Assembly (NCBI GenBank): GCA_024232855.1
Contig: JAAEPH010000011.1
Location: forward strand, 1-47,472
Source: Gammaproteobacteria bacterium
GTDB lineage: Bacteria > Pseudomonadota > Gammaproteobacteria > GCA-001735895
Direction: 5' to 3'
Length of the DNA: 47,472 nt
Shown here: positions 27,186 to 36,075 of the stretch, in pieces
Numbering within the stretch: position 1 is the stretch's first letter
Layout: each line of letters starts with the position of its first letter
Program-made: the position numbers and the translations under genes
Notes under the pieces: generated by a model
What the model was told of the DNA's origin: nothing
Database searches by the model: none
The model's input: the letters and a program-made list of their open reading frames with translations, nothing else

Positions 27186-28709
27186 ATGCGAAAGGAAAAA
27201 TTCTTAGAAAAAGTGTTAACCGCGCGCGTTTACGATGTCGCCCGTGAAACTCCACTGGATTACATGCCGAGGATGTCCAGGCGCCTGGACAACCAGGCTT
27301 ATATCAAGCGCGAAGACCTGCAGCCGGTGTTCTCGTTCAAATGCCGCGGCGCCTTCAACAAGATTTACCAGGAGCTGCAGGCTAATCCCGAGCTGAAAGG
27401 GGTGATCACCGCCTCGGCCGGCAACCACGCCCAGGGCGTGGCGCTGGCGGCGAAAAAACTGCATCTCAAGGCGACCATCGTCATGCCGACGACCACGCCC
27501 GACATCAAGATCACGGCGGTCAGGGCTTATGGCGCAAAGGTGGTGTTGTACGGTGAAAACTTCGATGCCGCCCGCGACCACTCGCTTAAACTCGCCAAAA
27601 AAGAGCGTCTCGCCTTCATACATCCGTTTGATGACTTCGACGTCATGGCGGGGCAGGGCACGATCGCCCATGAAATAATCCGTCAGCATCCGGGTAAAAT
27701 CGACGTCATATTCGTCGCCGTCGGCGGTGGCGGATTGATCGCCGGGATCGCCGGGTTTATCAAGGCGGTCAAGCCGGAAACACGGATCATCGGTGTGGAG
27801 CCTGACGATGCCGGCTCTTTACACGCTGCGCGCAAGGCGGGACGCCGCGTCAAGCTGAAGGAGGTCGGCATCTTTGCCGACGGCGTCGCCGTGAAACAAA
27901 TCGGTAAGCATACCTGGTCGATGATCAGGAACCTGGTCGATGACGTCATCCTCGTGAGCACGGACCAGATTTGCGCCGCAATCAAGGATACCTTCGAGGA
28001 TACGCGTGCAATTTGCGAACCGGCCGGTGCGCTGTCGCTGGCGGGGATGAAGAAGTACGTTGAACGGAACAAGGTTAAGGGACAGACGCTGGTTGCGGTC
28101 AATACCGGGGCGAACATGAACTTCGATCGCTTACGGCACGTTTCCGAACGCGCCGAGCTCGGTGAAAAACGAGAAGCCCTGATCGCGGTCGAGATCCCGG
28201 AGCGTCCGGGCAGTTTCAAGAGACTCTGCCAGTTGATTGGAAATCGCTCGATCACCGAGTTTAATTATCGCTATGCCGACGCGACCACCGCGCACGTGTT
28301 CGCAGGCATCCAGCTATCCCACGGGCTGGAAGAAAAGAACAAGCTGATCGCCCGTCTGAATGAAAAAGGCTACCGCGTGGTCGATATGACCGGCAACGAG
28401 GTCGCCAAGCTGCATACCCGTTACATGATTGGCGGCCAGCCCGGCGACAGTGTCGCGAACGAGCTTCTGTATCGCTTCCAGTTCCCGGAGAAACCGGGCG
28501 CGTTATTAAATTTTTTGATGAAAGTGGGTACTCGCTGGAACATCAGCCTGTTTCATTACCGCAATCACGGTTCTAATTTCGGCCGCATCCTGATGGGATT
28601 CCAGGTCGAAAAAAATGATACTCGTGCATTCAACGCCTTTCTCAAAAGCATCGATATCCCGTACTGGGAGGAGACCGACAACGAAGCCTACCGCCTGTTC
28701 CTCAAGTAA
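27186..28709 (+). CDS. ilvA: threonine ammonia-lyase, biosynthetic
   Basis: 507 residues. PLP enzyme making 2-oxobutanoate for isoleucine synthesis. The catalytic domain carries FSFKCRGAFNK with the PLP Lys, SAGNHAQGVA and the phosphate loop VGGGGLIAGIA. The C-terminal third has two ACT-like repeats beginning ALIAVEIPERPGSFKRL and YRFQFPEKPGALLNFL, the isoleucine/valine-sensing domains of the feedback-controlled biosynthetic enzyme. Convergent with the 6S RNA gene. Confidence 0.97.
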   Translation: MRKEKFLEKVLTARVYDVARETPLDYMPRMSRRLDNQAYIKREDLQPVFSFKCRGAFNKIYQELQANPELKGVITASAGNHAQGVALAAKKLHLKATIVMPTTTPDIKITAVRAYGAKVVLYGENFDAARDHSLKLAKKERLAFIHPFDDFDVMAGQGTIAHEIIRQHPGKIDVIFVAVGGGGLIAGIAGFIKAVKPETRIIGVEPDDAGSLHAARKAGRRVKLKEVGIFADGVAVKQIGKHTWSMIRNLVDDVILVSTDQICAAIKDTFEDTRAICEPAGALSLAGMKKYVERNKVKGQTLVAVNTGANMNFDRLRHVSERAELGEKREALIAVEIPERPGSFKRLCQLIGNRSITEFNYRYADATTAHVFAGIQLSHGLEEKNKLIARLNEKGYRVVDMTGNEVAKLHTRYMIGGQPGDSVANELLYRFQFPEKPGALLNFLMKVGTRWNISLFHYRNHGSNFGRILMGFQVEKNDTRAFNAFLKSIDIPYWEETDNEAYRLFLK

Positions 28710-28777
28710 TAGCCGCTTCATGTGATTTGACAGCGAGTTCGCTTAAGTCACGCGGCCGCAAGGAAAAAAGGGGGAGG

Positions 28778-28959
28778 ATACCAACCACGGTGTCGTCGCA
28801 CTCTATCAACCTTGAACCAAAGGTTCAGGTGGGGTTATTGGCAACTCATCAGGCTTCCTGACGGATCAGGCATGCACACCAGGGTTACACGGAAGTCCCC
28901 GAGATTGATAAATAGGCTCAAGGATTATGATGGCTGCTAACGATCACCGTAGTTGGTAT
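28778..28959 (-). ncRNA. ssrS: 6S RNA
   Basis: 182 nt on the minus strand, directly downstream of zapA as in other gammaproteobacteria. The ends form a 15-bp closing stem: ATACCAACTACGGTG (28959 down to 28945) with CACCGTGGTTGGTAT (28792 down to 28778), all pairs allowed and one G-U. Inside, CCTTGAGCC pairs with GGTTCAAGG. The GTGTGCATGCCTGATCCGTC and GGAAGCC segments and TGCGACGACAC match blocks I recall from enteric and Pseudomonas 6S RNAs. It mimics an open promoter and binds sigma-70 RNA polymerase. A T6 run follows the 3' end on the minus strand. The 28993-29031 stretch is upstream leader only. Confidence 0.9.
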
Positions 28960-28966
28960 GAAGCTA

Positions 28967-28996
28967 ACTATGGCTCGATTTCAGCCAAAAGTACAA
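28967..28996 (-). promoter_or_regulatory. probable 6S RNA promoter
   Basis: On the minus strand: TTGTAC, 18-base spacer, CATAGT, then seven bases to the predicted 6S 5' end at 28959. Boxes are moderate matches to the sigma-70 consensus. Confidence 0.5.
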
Positions 28997-29031
28997 TTTA
29001 AATTTCTAATAAGAGCTAACAGTTCTCAAAA

Positions 29032-29358
29032 CTAGATTTCCAGTTGCCGCGCCTGTTCAAGGACACGCGTGATCTTCGATTCGAGGTCTTTCAGGCGGGG
29101 TGGCAATTCCTGGCCAACGTCCTTGTCGAGGTTGCTGGTTCTGAGCAGGTCGTTTGCCATGTTGAGCGCGGTGATGACGGCGATGCGCTCGGAGCCCATG
29201 ATATTACCGGCGTCGCGAATTTCCCGCATCTTGCTATCGAGGAACCTGGCGGACTCGAGCAGCGCGGATTGCTCGCCGGGGGGGCAGGAAATCTTGTAAT
29301 CCTTGTCAAGTATCGAAATGTTGATGGGTTGAGCGTCAGTCATAAGCCGAGTCGTCAT
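29032..29358 (-). CDS. zapA: cell division protein ZapA
   Basis: 108 residues. Cross-links FtsZ filaments at the division ring. NISILDKDYKISCPPGEQ is the N-terminal beta segment; MGSERIAVITALNMANDLL and the C-terminal coiled coil follow. Start 29358 overlaps the stop of the upstream gene as TAATG, so I keep it; Met-6 (29343) is an alternative closer to the usual length. Confidence 0.93.
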   Translation of the reverse strand: MTTRLMTDAQPINISILDKDYKISCPPGEQSALLESARFLDSKMREIRDAGNIMGSERIAVITALNMANDLLRTSNLDKDVGQELPPRLKDLESKITRVLEQARQLEI

Positions 29359-29585
29359 TAGCCGAGTTCTAGTGAGCGCAAGCGGGAAATCATCGCCTCA
29401 AGCCGGCTGCGCGCCATTTCGGTCTTCTCGATAAGTTGAGAGCGTTCGGTGACCAGCTTGTCCTTTTTCTGGCGCAGGCTGGTATTTTCGTTTTTAAGTA
29501 AACCCACGGTGTCGATGAGCTCGTCGATTCGCTGCTCAAGTAGCCTTAGGTCATCTTCGGTGTAAACGTTTTTATCTGAGTCCAT
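29358..29585 (-). CDS. ZapB-like coiled-coil protein (TIGR02449 type)
   Basis: 75 residues from ATG 29585 (MDSDKNVYTEDDLRLLEQ). Almost entirely heptad helix: LEQRIDELIDTVGLLKNEN, LRQKKDKLVTERSQLIEK. Small proteins of this kind precede zapA in many gammaproteobacteria and are thought to act with ZapA, as ZapB does in E. coli. Translationally coupled to zapA (TAATG). Confidence 0.85.
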   Translation of the reverse strand: MDSDKNVYTEDDLRLLEQRIDELIDTVGLLKNENTSLRQKKDKLVTERSQLIEKTEMARSRLEAMISRLRSLELG

Positions 29586-29692
29586 GGCGTAATCATCGGT
29601 CCTTAGGCTGCGCAGGTCAACATGCAGTTGTTCTTTGCTGTCTACTGCTAGTGCTAGAATGCAAAAATTATACGCTATGCAGGTATTCCACA

Positions 29693-30235
29693 ATGCTCGA
29701 TTTCGACAGCGTGCAGACGGCGCTGGAAGGCCTTGGCGCCAACGTCGATGCCGCCGAGGCGCACGGTACATTGTGTGCCTTGCTGCTTGATAATTGCGAC
29801 CTGCCGCTGTGGCTGGGTCATACTCTCGATGAATTGCCTGATGGCGCCGACGTGTTGGCCGAAGAGCGGCTTGACGTGCTCGGGGAGTTGTACGAGCTGA
29901 CCCGAGAGCAGCTAGGGAGCGAAGACCTGGGTTTCGGGCTGCTGCTGCCTGACGATGTCGATGATTTCGGCCTGCGCCTGCTCGGGTTATCGAGCTGGTG
30001 CCAGGGTTTCCTGTATGGTTTCGGCGTCAACGACCGTTTCGATGAATCGACCCTGGATGATGAGGCGCGCGAGTGTTTGTCAGACCTGCTTGAAATTAGT
30101 AAGCTCAGCCACGACGAAGAAGGCAGCGAAGCGGCGGAGCAGCAACTTGCCGAAATAGTCGAGCATGTGCGTATCGTCACGCTGATATTGAACGAATCGT
30201 TGAACCCGCTAAAATCCTCGTCGACAGTTCACTAG
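29693..30235 (+). CDS. ygfB: UPF0149/YgfB family protein
   Basis: 180 residues from ATG 29693 (MLDFDSVQTALEGLGANVDAAEAHGTLCALLL). The acidic composition and the SSWCQGFLYGFGV motif are typical of the YecA/YgfB family. It precedes pepP and is divergent from zapB-zapA, the same order as the E. coli ygfB-pepP-ubiH locus. In Pseudomonas a YgfB has been linked to regulation of beta-lactam resistance; no function is implied here. Confidence 0.9.
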   Translation: MLDFDSVQTALEGLGANVDAAEAHGTLCALLLDNCDLPLWLGHTLDELPDGADVLAEERLDVLGELYELTREQLGSEDLGFGLLLPDDVDDFGLRLLGLSSWCQGFLYGFGVNDRFDESTLDDEARECLSDLLEISKLSHDEEGSEAAEQQLAEIVEHVRIVTLILNESLNPLKSSSTVH

Positions 30236-30319
30236 TGAGGGAAAGTCGAGACAGTATCGGAAACAGGTAAACTGTTCACGGTCTCGTCCTGTGCCCTGGT
30301 ACTGAAATATTTGAAGGTC

Positions 30320-31624
30320 ATGAAAGCAACCGAATTTAAACGACGTCGTAGCCAGCTAATGAAGATGATGGGCAAGAATACGATCGCTATTCTGCCCTCG
30401 GCCTCCGAGCTGGTGCGCAATCGAGATGCGCATTTCCCATTTCGCCAGGATAGCGACTTCCTCTATCTGACCGGGTTTAACGAACCCGATGCGGTGATGG
30501 TGCTGAAGCCGGGTCGCAAGCACGGGGAGTACGTTCTTTTTTGCCGGGAAAAGGATGCGGAGCAGGAGACCTGGAATGGCCGGCGCGCGGGCCAGGAAGG
30601 CGCCGTCGAACTGTTCGGGGCGGATGACTCTTTCCCGATCGATGATATCGACGATATCCTGCCCGGCCTGCTCGAGGGTACTGACAGTATTTTCAATATA
30701 ATGGGGCGCCATTCGGGCTTCGACAAGCGCCTGATCGGCTGGGTAACGCATATCCGCAAACAATCGCGCAGCGGTAAGCATGTACCGTCCGAATTCGTTG
30801 CCCTCGACTATTTGCTGCATGACATGCGCCTTTACAAGAGCCGTGAAGAATTACGCATGATGCGCCGCGCGGCGGCTATCAATGTGCGCGCCCATGAACG
30901 CGCGATGAAACTCTGCGCCCCCGGAAAACACGAGTACCAGCTGCACGCCGAGTTTGACCACGAGTATCGCAGCCACAATGCCGAGCACGCTTATCCGGCG
31001 ATCATCGGTGGCGGCGCCAACAGTTGTATTTTGCATTACACCGATAACAACGATGAGTTGCAGGACGGTGATCTGCTGCTGATCGATGCCGGCTGCGAGA
31101 TTGAAGGCTACGCCTCCGACGTCAGCCGCACCTTCCCGGTAAACGGCAAGTATTCCAGTGCCCAGCGCGATCTGTATGACATCGTACTGGCCGCACACCA
31201 GGCGGCGGTCAAAAAGGTTAAGCCCGGCAACCACTGGAACGATCCGCACAATGCCGCAGTTCGCGTCATTACCCGAGGGCTGATTGAACTGAAGCTGTTA
31301 AAGGGCACTGTCGCCAAGCTGATCAAGGAACAGGCCTATCGTAAATTTTATATGCACCGCACCGGTCACTGGCTGGGTCTGGACGTTCACGATGTCGGCG
31401 ATTACAGGGTCGGAGATCAATGGCGATTACTCGAACCCGGCATGGTGATGACGATTGAACCCGGGGTCTATATTCCGGCCCATACCAGGGGTGTTCACCA
31501 CAAGTGGTGGAATATTGGAATTCGTATCGAGGACGATGTGCTGGTCACCCCCCAGGGAAATGAAATTCTGACCGATGCCCTGCCGCGCAAGGCGAATGAG
31601 ATCGAAGCGATCATGGCGGGGTAG
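30320..31624 (+). CDS. pepP: Xaa-Pro aminopeptidase
   Basis: 434 residues from ATG 30320 with AAGG upstream (a TTG at 30311 extends the frame by three codons). Removes the N-terminal residue before proline. Pita-bread fold; di-Mn ligands are visible as Asp in LLIDAGCEIEGYASDVSR (two Asp), His in HRTGHWLGLDVHD, Glu in TIEPGVYI and Glu in IRIEDDVLVT. ubiH, the usual next gene, is replaced here by gcvT. Confidence 0.95.
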   Translation: MKATEFKRRRSQLMKMMGKNTIAILPSASELVRNRDAHFPFRQDSDFLYLTGFNEPDAVMVLKPGRKHGEYVLFCREKDAEQETWNGRRAGQEGAVELFGADDSFPIDDIDDILPGLLEGTDSIFNIMGRHSGFDKRLIGWVTHIRKQSRSGKHVPSEFVALDYLLHDMRLYKSREELRMMRRAAAINVRAHERAMKLCAPGKHEYQLHAEFDHEYRSHNAEHAYPAIIGGGANSCILHYTDNNDELQDGDLLLIDAGCEIEGYASDVSRTFPVNGKYSSAQRDLYDIVLAAHQAAVKKVKPGNHWNDPHNAAVRVITRGLIELKLLKGTVAKLIKEQAYRKFYMHRTGHWLGLDVHDVGDYRVGDQWRLLEPGMVMTIEPGVYIPAHTRGVHHKWWNIGIRIEDDVLVTPQGNEILTDALPRKANEIEAIMAG

Positions 31625-31719
31625 ATGCGCAATCTCACCTGAAAGCGGCAGGGTAAAACCGGGGGCGGCATCCCGCCAATGGCAATGACGAGGAGGAAAG
31701 ATATTCGGGGGAGCTCGAA

Positions 31720-31824
31720 GTGGCCGATGCAGATCGCAATAAACGCTTTGAATTCACACTGTCAGGCTCTATCCTTGGCCAGGTATGGGGGTTTACGGAC
31801 CGTCCTTATCTAAGGGGGAATTAA
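31720..31824 (+). CDS. possible upstream ORF of gcvT (34 codons)
   Basis: GTG 31720 preceded by GGGGAG opens MADADRNKRFEFTLSGSILG and ends in RPYLRGN, TAA at 31822, four bases before the gcvT ATG. The gcvT ribosome binding site (AAGGGGGA) lies inside its last codons, so the two could be coupled. No homology recognised; it may be chance. Confidence 0.25.
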   Translation: MADADRNKRFEFTLSGSILGQVWGFTDRPYLRGN

Positions 31825-31828
31825 TACG

Positions 31829-32923
31829 ATGGGAAATAAAACGCCGCTGTACCAGTGCCATCTCGACGCCGGCGCCAGGATCGTCGATTTTGCCGGTTGG
31901 GACATGCCGATCAACTATGGCTCGCAACTTACCGAACACGAAGTAGTACGCAGCGACGCCGGTATGTTCGATGTTTCGCACATGACGGTGGTTGATGTCA
32001 GCGGCAACAATGCCATGGCCTATCTGCAATATCTGCTCGCCAACGACGTGGCGCGACTGGGCACCCGCGGCAAGGCGCTTTACAGTTGCATGCTCAACGA
32101 GCAGGGCGGTGTCATCGATGATCTTATCGTCTATTACCTGCGCGATAATTTCTATCGCGTGGTGATCAACTCGGCGACACGCGAAAAGGACCTGGCCTGG
32201 CTGGCGCAGCAGGGGCAGAATTTCACCGATATCAATATCAGGTTTCGCGATGATGTTGCCATGATCGCGGTACAGGGCCCCCGTGCTATCGAAAAATCGC
32301 TGGCCTTGTTCGACGAGCATCAGCAGCAGGCCCTGTCGCAGCTGGCGCGTTTTCAGGGCGCCGAATTTGATGATTGCTTCGTCGCGCGCACCGGCTATAC
32401 CGGTGAGGACGGGTTTGAAATCCTGATGCTGAGCGATCGCATCGCCGATCTCTGGGATCGATTACTGGCCGCCGGCGTAGCGGCCTGCGGGCTCGGTGCG
32501 CGCGATACCTTGCGGCTCGAGGCCGGTATGAATCTTTACGGGTCCGACATGGACGAAACCACCAGTCCGCTGATTTCGGGACTGAGCTGGACCGTGGCGA
32601 TGAAGGATGAGCGTGATTTCATCGGCAGGCAGGCGCTGCAGGCGCAAAAGGATGAAGGCCTGCAACAAAGTTTTGTCGGTCTGTTATTATTGGACAAGGG
32701 CGTGCTGCGTAACCACTTGAAAGTAGTCACCGCAATTGGAGACGGTGAAATTACGTCGGGAAGTTATTCGCCGACCCTGCAGCAATCGATTGCAATGGCG
32801 AGAGTACCGACTGGCGCCTCTGGCGAGGTCGAGGTCGAGGTTCGCAACCGGTTGTTGAAGGCTAAAATTGTAAAACTCCCCTTTGTGCGCGAGGGGAAAT
32901 CCATGTTAACTAACGAGGGATAA
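31829..32923 (+). CDS. gcvT: glycine cleavage system T protein (aminomethyltransferase)
   Basis: 364 residues. Transfers the methylene group from aminomethyl-lipoyl-GcvH to tetrahydrofolate and releases ammonia. Markers: LDAGARIVDFAGWDMPINYG, FDVSHMTVVDV, YTGEDGFEIL and RLEAGMNLYGSDMDE. AAGGGGGA precedes the ATG. gcvH follows after five bases; gcvP is not in the window. Confidence 0.96.
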   Translation: MGNKTPLYQCHLDAGARIVDFAGWDMPINYGSQLTEHEVVRSDAGMFDVSHMTVVDVSGNNAMAYLQYLLANDVARLGTRGKALYSCMLNEQGGVIDDLIVYYLRDNFYRVVINSATREKDLAWLAQQGQNFTDINIRFRDDVAMIAVQGPRAIEKSLALFDEHQQQALSQLARFQGAEFDDCFVARTGYTGEDGFEILMLSDRIADLWDRLLAAGVAACGLGARDTLRLEAGMNLYGSDMDETTSPLISGLSWTVAMKDERDFIGRQALQAQKDEGLQQSFVGLLLLDKGVLRNHLKVVTAIGDGEITSGSYSPTLQQSIAMARVPTGASGEVEVEVRNRLLKAKIVKLPFVREGKSMLTNEG

Positions 32924-32928
32924 AACGT

Positions 32929-33318
32929 ATGAGTGAAGTGCCTACAGAGCTGAAGTTTTTGTCTTCGCACGAATGGGTCCTGGTTGAGGATAATGTCGCA
33001 ACTGTCGGGGTTTCAGATCACGCGCAGGAACTGCTGGGTGATCTGGTTTACATCGAATTGCCCGAAACAGGCAGTGTTGTCGCCGCCGGCGACTCGGTCG
33101 GCGTCATCGAGTCGGTTAAAGCCGCCTCCGACACTTACGCGCCGATTTCAGGAGAGGTAATCGAGGTCAACGAGGATCTCGAGGATGCGCCGGATCGAAT
33201 CAACGTTGATCCCTATGGTGACGGCTGGATGTACAAGATGTCGATCGAGGATCCCGAAGAACTCGAGAATCTGCTGAATGCTGAAGCCTACACCGAATCC
33301 ATAGCCGACGACGAGTAG
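32929..33318 (+). CDS. gcvH: glycine cleavage system H protein
   Basis: 129 residues. Lipoyl carrier; the lipoylated Lys is in GVIESVKAASDTYAP (about residue 63). The LKFLSSHEWVLVEDNVATVG start and the acidic surface are standard. Second gene of the gcvTH operon. Confidence 0.97.
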   Translation: MSEVPTELKFLSSHEWVLVEDNVATVGVSDHAQELLGDLVYIELPETGSVVAAGDSVGVIESVKAASDTYAPISGEVIEVNEDLEDAPDRINVDPYGDGWMYKMSIEDPEELENLLNAEAYTESIADDE

Positions 33319-33494
33319 CCTTCAGTATTGCACCATGAGCAGTGCGCGGCGGCCGCGCCCCCGTGCGCTGTGAAATCGAAGTCGTCCACCCGTGCGAATG
33401 GCATGGTCGGCCCTGTACGGTCGAACCTGTCACCGGGTTCGGCATCGATACGCTGCTTTGGGCTTGTCGCTGACGGATAAATTTGAGAAACGAC

Positions 33495-33860
33495 ATGGCC
33501 GATCGCGGCAACAAGGGTATCATTCGCATCATCAAGGCAAGCGGTTATAGCTGGCAAGGCCTGTGTGCGGCCTGGCGTCACGAGGCCGCGTTTCGACAGG
33601 AAGTCTGGCTGGCGGTGGTGATGATTCCACTGGGACTGTACCTGGGTGGCAACGGCGTTGAGAAAGCGCTGTTGATCGGCAGCGTGTTGTTAGTCCTGGT
33701 GGTTGAAATACTCAATTCGGCAATCGAGGTGGTTGTCGACCGCTTTGGCGACGAACAGCATGAACTCTCGGGCCGCGCCAAGGACATGGCTTCGGCGGCG
33801 GTCGCGCTGGCGCTCGCGTTAGTGGTCGCAGTCTGGGTTCTGGTGCTGTTCGCCGGGTGA
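33495..33860 (+). CDS. dgkA: diacylglycerol kinase
   Basis: 121 residues from ATG 33495 (a TTG four codons upstream is also in frame). Small inner-membrane enzyme with three transmembrane helices that recycles diacylglycerol. Markers: FRQEVWLAVVMIPLGL, VEILNSAIEVVVDR (catalytic Glu and Asn) and KDMASAAVALAL. The 33319-33494 spacer shows only a GC-rich imperfect hairpin near 33340. Confidence 0.95.
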   Translation: MADRGNKGIIRIIKASGYSWQGLCAAWRHEAAFRQEVWLAVVMIPLGLYLGGNGVEKALLIGSVLLVLVVEILNSAIEVVVDRFGDEQHELSGRAKDMASAAVALALALVVAVWVLVLFAG

Positions 33861-33947
33861 GCGCGGGCGCTTTGTTGACGGCCTGTGCCGGGCCTTTGCG
33901 TGGCCGCGCAGCGGTTCCGGAAGAGAACTCGGTGCCTTCACCTGTTG

Positions 33948-33977
33948 TTACATTCCGCCTGGTATACGTGCGATAAT
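33948..33977 (+). promoter_or_regulatory. possible promoter of lgt-thyA-apaG-apaH
   Basis: TTACAT, 18-base spacer, GATAAT, about 48 bases before the lgt start. The four genes downstream have gaps of 33 bases or less. Confidence 0.45.
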
Positions 33978-34025
33978 AGCGCCCTGATCAGGCATACTCA
34001 TGAGTTTGAATCAGATAATTCCGCA

Positions 34026-34868
34026 ATGATTGCTTATCCGTCGATAGACCCCGTCGCGCTCGCTCTAGGGCCTGTGAAAATCCACTGGTATGGATTGATG
34101 TACCTGTTCGCATTCGGCAGTGCCTGGTGGCTTGGCAAGCAGCGCGCCCGGCAGGAGCACGCATTGGTCAAGCCCGGGCAGATTGATGACCTCGTGTTTT
34201 ATGGAGCTCTCGGAGCGGTACTGGGGGGGCGCGTCGGCTCGGTGATTTTTTACAATTTCGACAGCTTTCTGCATAACCCGCTGTACCTGTTCAAGATCTG
34301 GGAAGGCGGCATGTCTTTTCACGGTGGATTTATCGGCGTCTTGCTGGCGATGGAGGTATATCGGCGCAAGCTCGGATCCCGCTTTTTCGAACTCACCGAT
34401 TTCATCGCACCCCTTGTGCCGCTGGGGTTGGCCGCGGGTCGCCTTGGCAACTTTATCAATGCCGAACTCTGGGGCGCCCCCACCAATTTGCCCTGGGCGA
34501 TGAAGTTGTCCTGTGAACAGTTTCCAGCGGACCGTTACATCGATTTTGCCGGGCCGCTTTGCTTCAGCGCGCGCCATCCCTCGCAGCTCTATGAAATGCT
34601 GTTGGAGGGTATTCTATTGTTTATCGTATTGTGGTTGATATCGGCCAGGCCGCGCCCGTATATGACGGTTTCGGGCTACTTCCTGCTGCTCTACGGACTC
34701 GCCCGTAGCGGTGTCGAATTCATTCGCTTGCCCGATGCGCATATCGGATACTTGTTGAATACCGACTGGCTGACGCGAGGCATTGTATTATCGCTGCCGA
34801 TGATTATAGTTGGCCTTATCTTGCTGGTACTGGCGAAAAGGGGTGCAGACAATGCAGCAATATCTTGA
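34026..34868 (+). CDS. lgt: prolipoprotein diacylglyceryl transferase
   Basis: 280 residues from ATG 34026 (the frame is open to 33885, but [26 protein letters not shown] is the family start). Adds diacylglycerol to the lipobox Cys of lipoprotein precursors in the inner membrane. Markers: SFHGGFIG and the signature [17 protein letters not shown]. About seven transmembrane helices. The 3' end overlaps thyA by 17 bases, as is common. Confidence 0.97.
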   Translation: MIAYPSIDPVALALGPVKIHWYGLMYLFAFGSAWWLGKQRARQEHALVKPGQIDDLVFYGALGAVLGGRVGSVIFYNFDSFLHNPLYLFKIWEGGMSFHGGFIGVLLAMEVYRRKLGSRFFELTDFIAPLVPLGLAAGRLGNFINAELWGAPTNLPWAMKLSCEQFPADRYIDFAGPLCFSARHPSQLYEMLLEGILLFIVLWLISARPRPYMTVSGYFLLLYGLARSGVEFIRLPDAHIGYLLNTDWLTRGIVLSLPMIIVGLILLVLAKRGADNAAIS

Positions 34869-35646
34869 TCTGATGCGACAGGTGCTCGAAAACGGCAGCG
34901 AAAAAACAGATCGCACCGGCACTGGAACGCTGTCGTTGTTCGGATACCAGATGCGCTTCGATCTAAGCCAGGGATTTCCACTGATTACCACCAAGAAGCT
35001 GCATCTGCACTCGATCGTTCACGAATTACTGTGGTTTTTGCAGGGTGATACCAATATTCGTTACCTGCGCGAGAACAAGGTTCGAATCTGGGACGAATGG
35101 GCCGATAAAAATGGCGACCTGGGGCCGGTTTACGGTGCGCAATGGCGTTCCTGGCGCGCCGCCGACGGACAAGTGATCGACCAGATTCAGCAGCTTGTCA
35201 GCGACATCGAGTCTAACCCGGATTCGCGCCGCCTCATTGTCAGCGCCTGGAATGTCGGTGAAATCGAGAATATGGCGTTGCCGCCATGTCACGCTTTTTT
35301 CCAGTTTTACGTGGCGGGGGGACGCCTTTCCTGCCAGTTGTATCAGCGCAGCGCGGACATTTTTCTGGGGGTCCCGTTTAATATCGCATCCTATGCGCTG
35401 TTGCTGATGATGGTCGCGCACGTAACCGGGCTCGAGCCGGGTGATTTCGTGCACACGCTAGGCGATGCTCATCTGTATACCAATCACCTGTCGCAGGCTC
35501 GCCTGCAACTCGAGCGTGAGCCTTATGCCTTACCCGAAATGGTGCTGAACCCGGATGTGACAGATCTGTTCGCATTTCGCTTCGAGGATTTCGAGCTAAA
35601 TAATTACGTTTGCCACGAACACATCAAGGCCGCCGTCGCGGTATAA
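34852..35646 (+). CDS. thyA: thymidylate synthase
   Basis: 264 residues. Methylates dUMP with methylene-tetrahydrofolate, producing dihydrofolate for FolA (encoded 2 kb away). Catalytic Cys in [14 protein letters not shown], dUMP-phosphate Arg in [12 protein letters not shown], and [19 protein letters not shown]. Translationally coupled to lgt. Confidence 0.98.
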   Translation: MQQYLDLMRQVLENGSEKTDRTGTGTLSLFGYQMRFDLSQGFPLITTKKLHLHSIVHELLWFLQGDTNIRYLRENKVRIWDEWADKNGDLGPVYGAQWRSWRAADGQVIDQIQQLVSDIESNPDSRRLIVSAWNVGEIENMALPPCHAFFQFYVAGGRLSCQLYQRSADIFLGVPFNIASYALLLMMVAHVTGLEPGDFVHTLGDAHLYTNHLSQARLQLEREPYALPEMVLNPDVTDLFAFRFEDFELNNYVCHEHIKAAVAV

Positions 35647-35679
35647 TTCGAAACGCAATAACACGGGATACCAGATTAG

Positions 35680-36063
35680 ATGAATGAAGTAGATCTAAAT
35701 AAAATAAAGGTCGATGTGGAAACCCGGTATATCGAGGATCAGTCGAATCCCGAGCAAAACTATTACGTCTTTGCTTACACCATTACGATACTAAACAAGG
35801 GCAGGCAAAGCGCGCAGCTGCTGGCTCGCCACTGGGTCATCACCGATTCCAATCAAAAAGTTCAGGAAGTGCGTGGTGACGGTGTCGTCGGCGAGCAACC
35901 CCTGCTCAAGCCCGGCGAACAGTTTGTCTACACCTCCGGCACCATGCTGGAAACCGAGATTGGTACCATGAAGGGTAGTTGCCAGATGCTGGCGGACGAT
36001 GGCTCGCATTTTAATGCCACTATCGACGAATTTGTGCTATCTACACCTCGGGTACTGCATTAA
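35680..36063 (+). CDS. apaG: ApaG protein
   Basis: 127 residues. Fibronectin-like beta-sandwich of unclear function (DUF525). Markers: VFAYTITILNKG, LLARHWVITD and GEQPLLKPGEQFVYTSG. In E. coli apaG lies behind ksgA and before apaH; here it follows thyA instead and still precedes apaH. Confidence 0.95.
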   Translation: MNEVDLNKIKVDVETRYIEDQSNPEQNYYVFAYTITILNKGRQSAQLLARHWVITDSNQKVQEVRGDGVVGEQPLLKPGEQFVYTSGTMLETEIGTMKGSCQMLADDGSHFNATIDEFVLSTPRVLH

Positions 36064-36075
36064 AAAGTAAAGCTT

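Noticed and set aside
31625-31828. Glycine riboswitch upstream of gcvT
   Set aside because: I looked for the CCGAAGG-GGCAA and CTCTCAGGC core pieces. Only a weak TGTCAGGCTC is present and no paired aptamer layout, so I do not call one.
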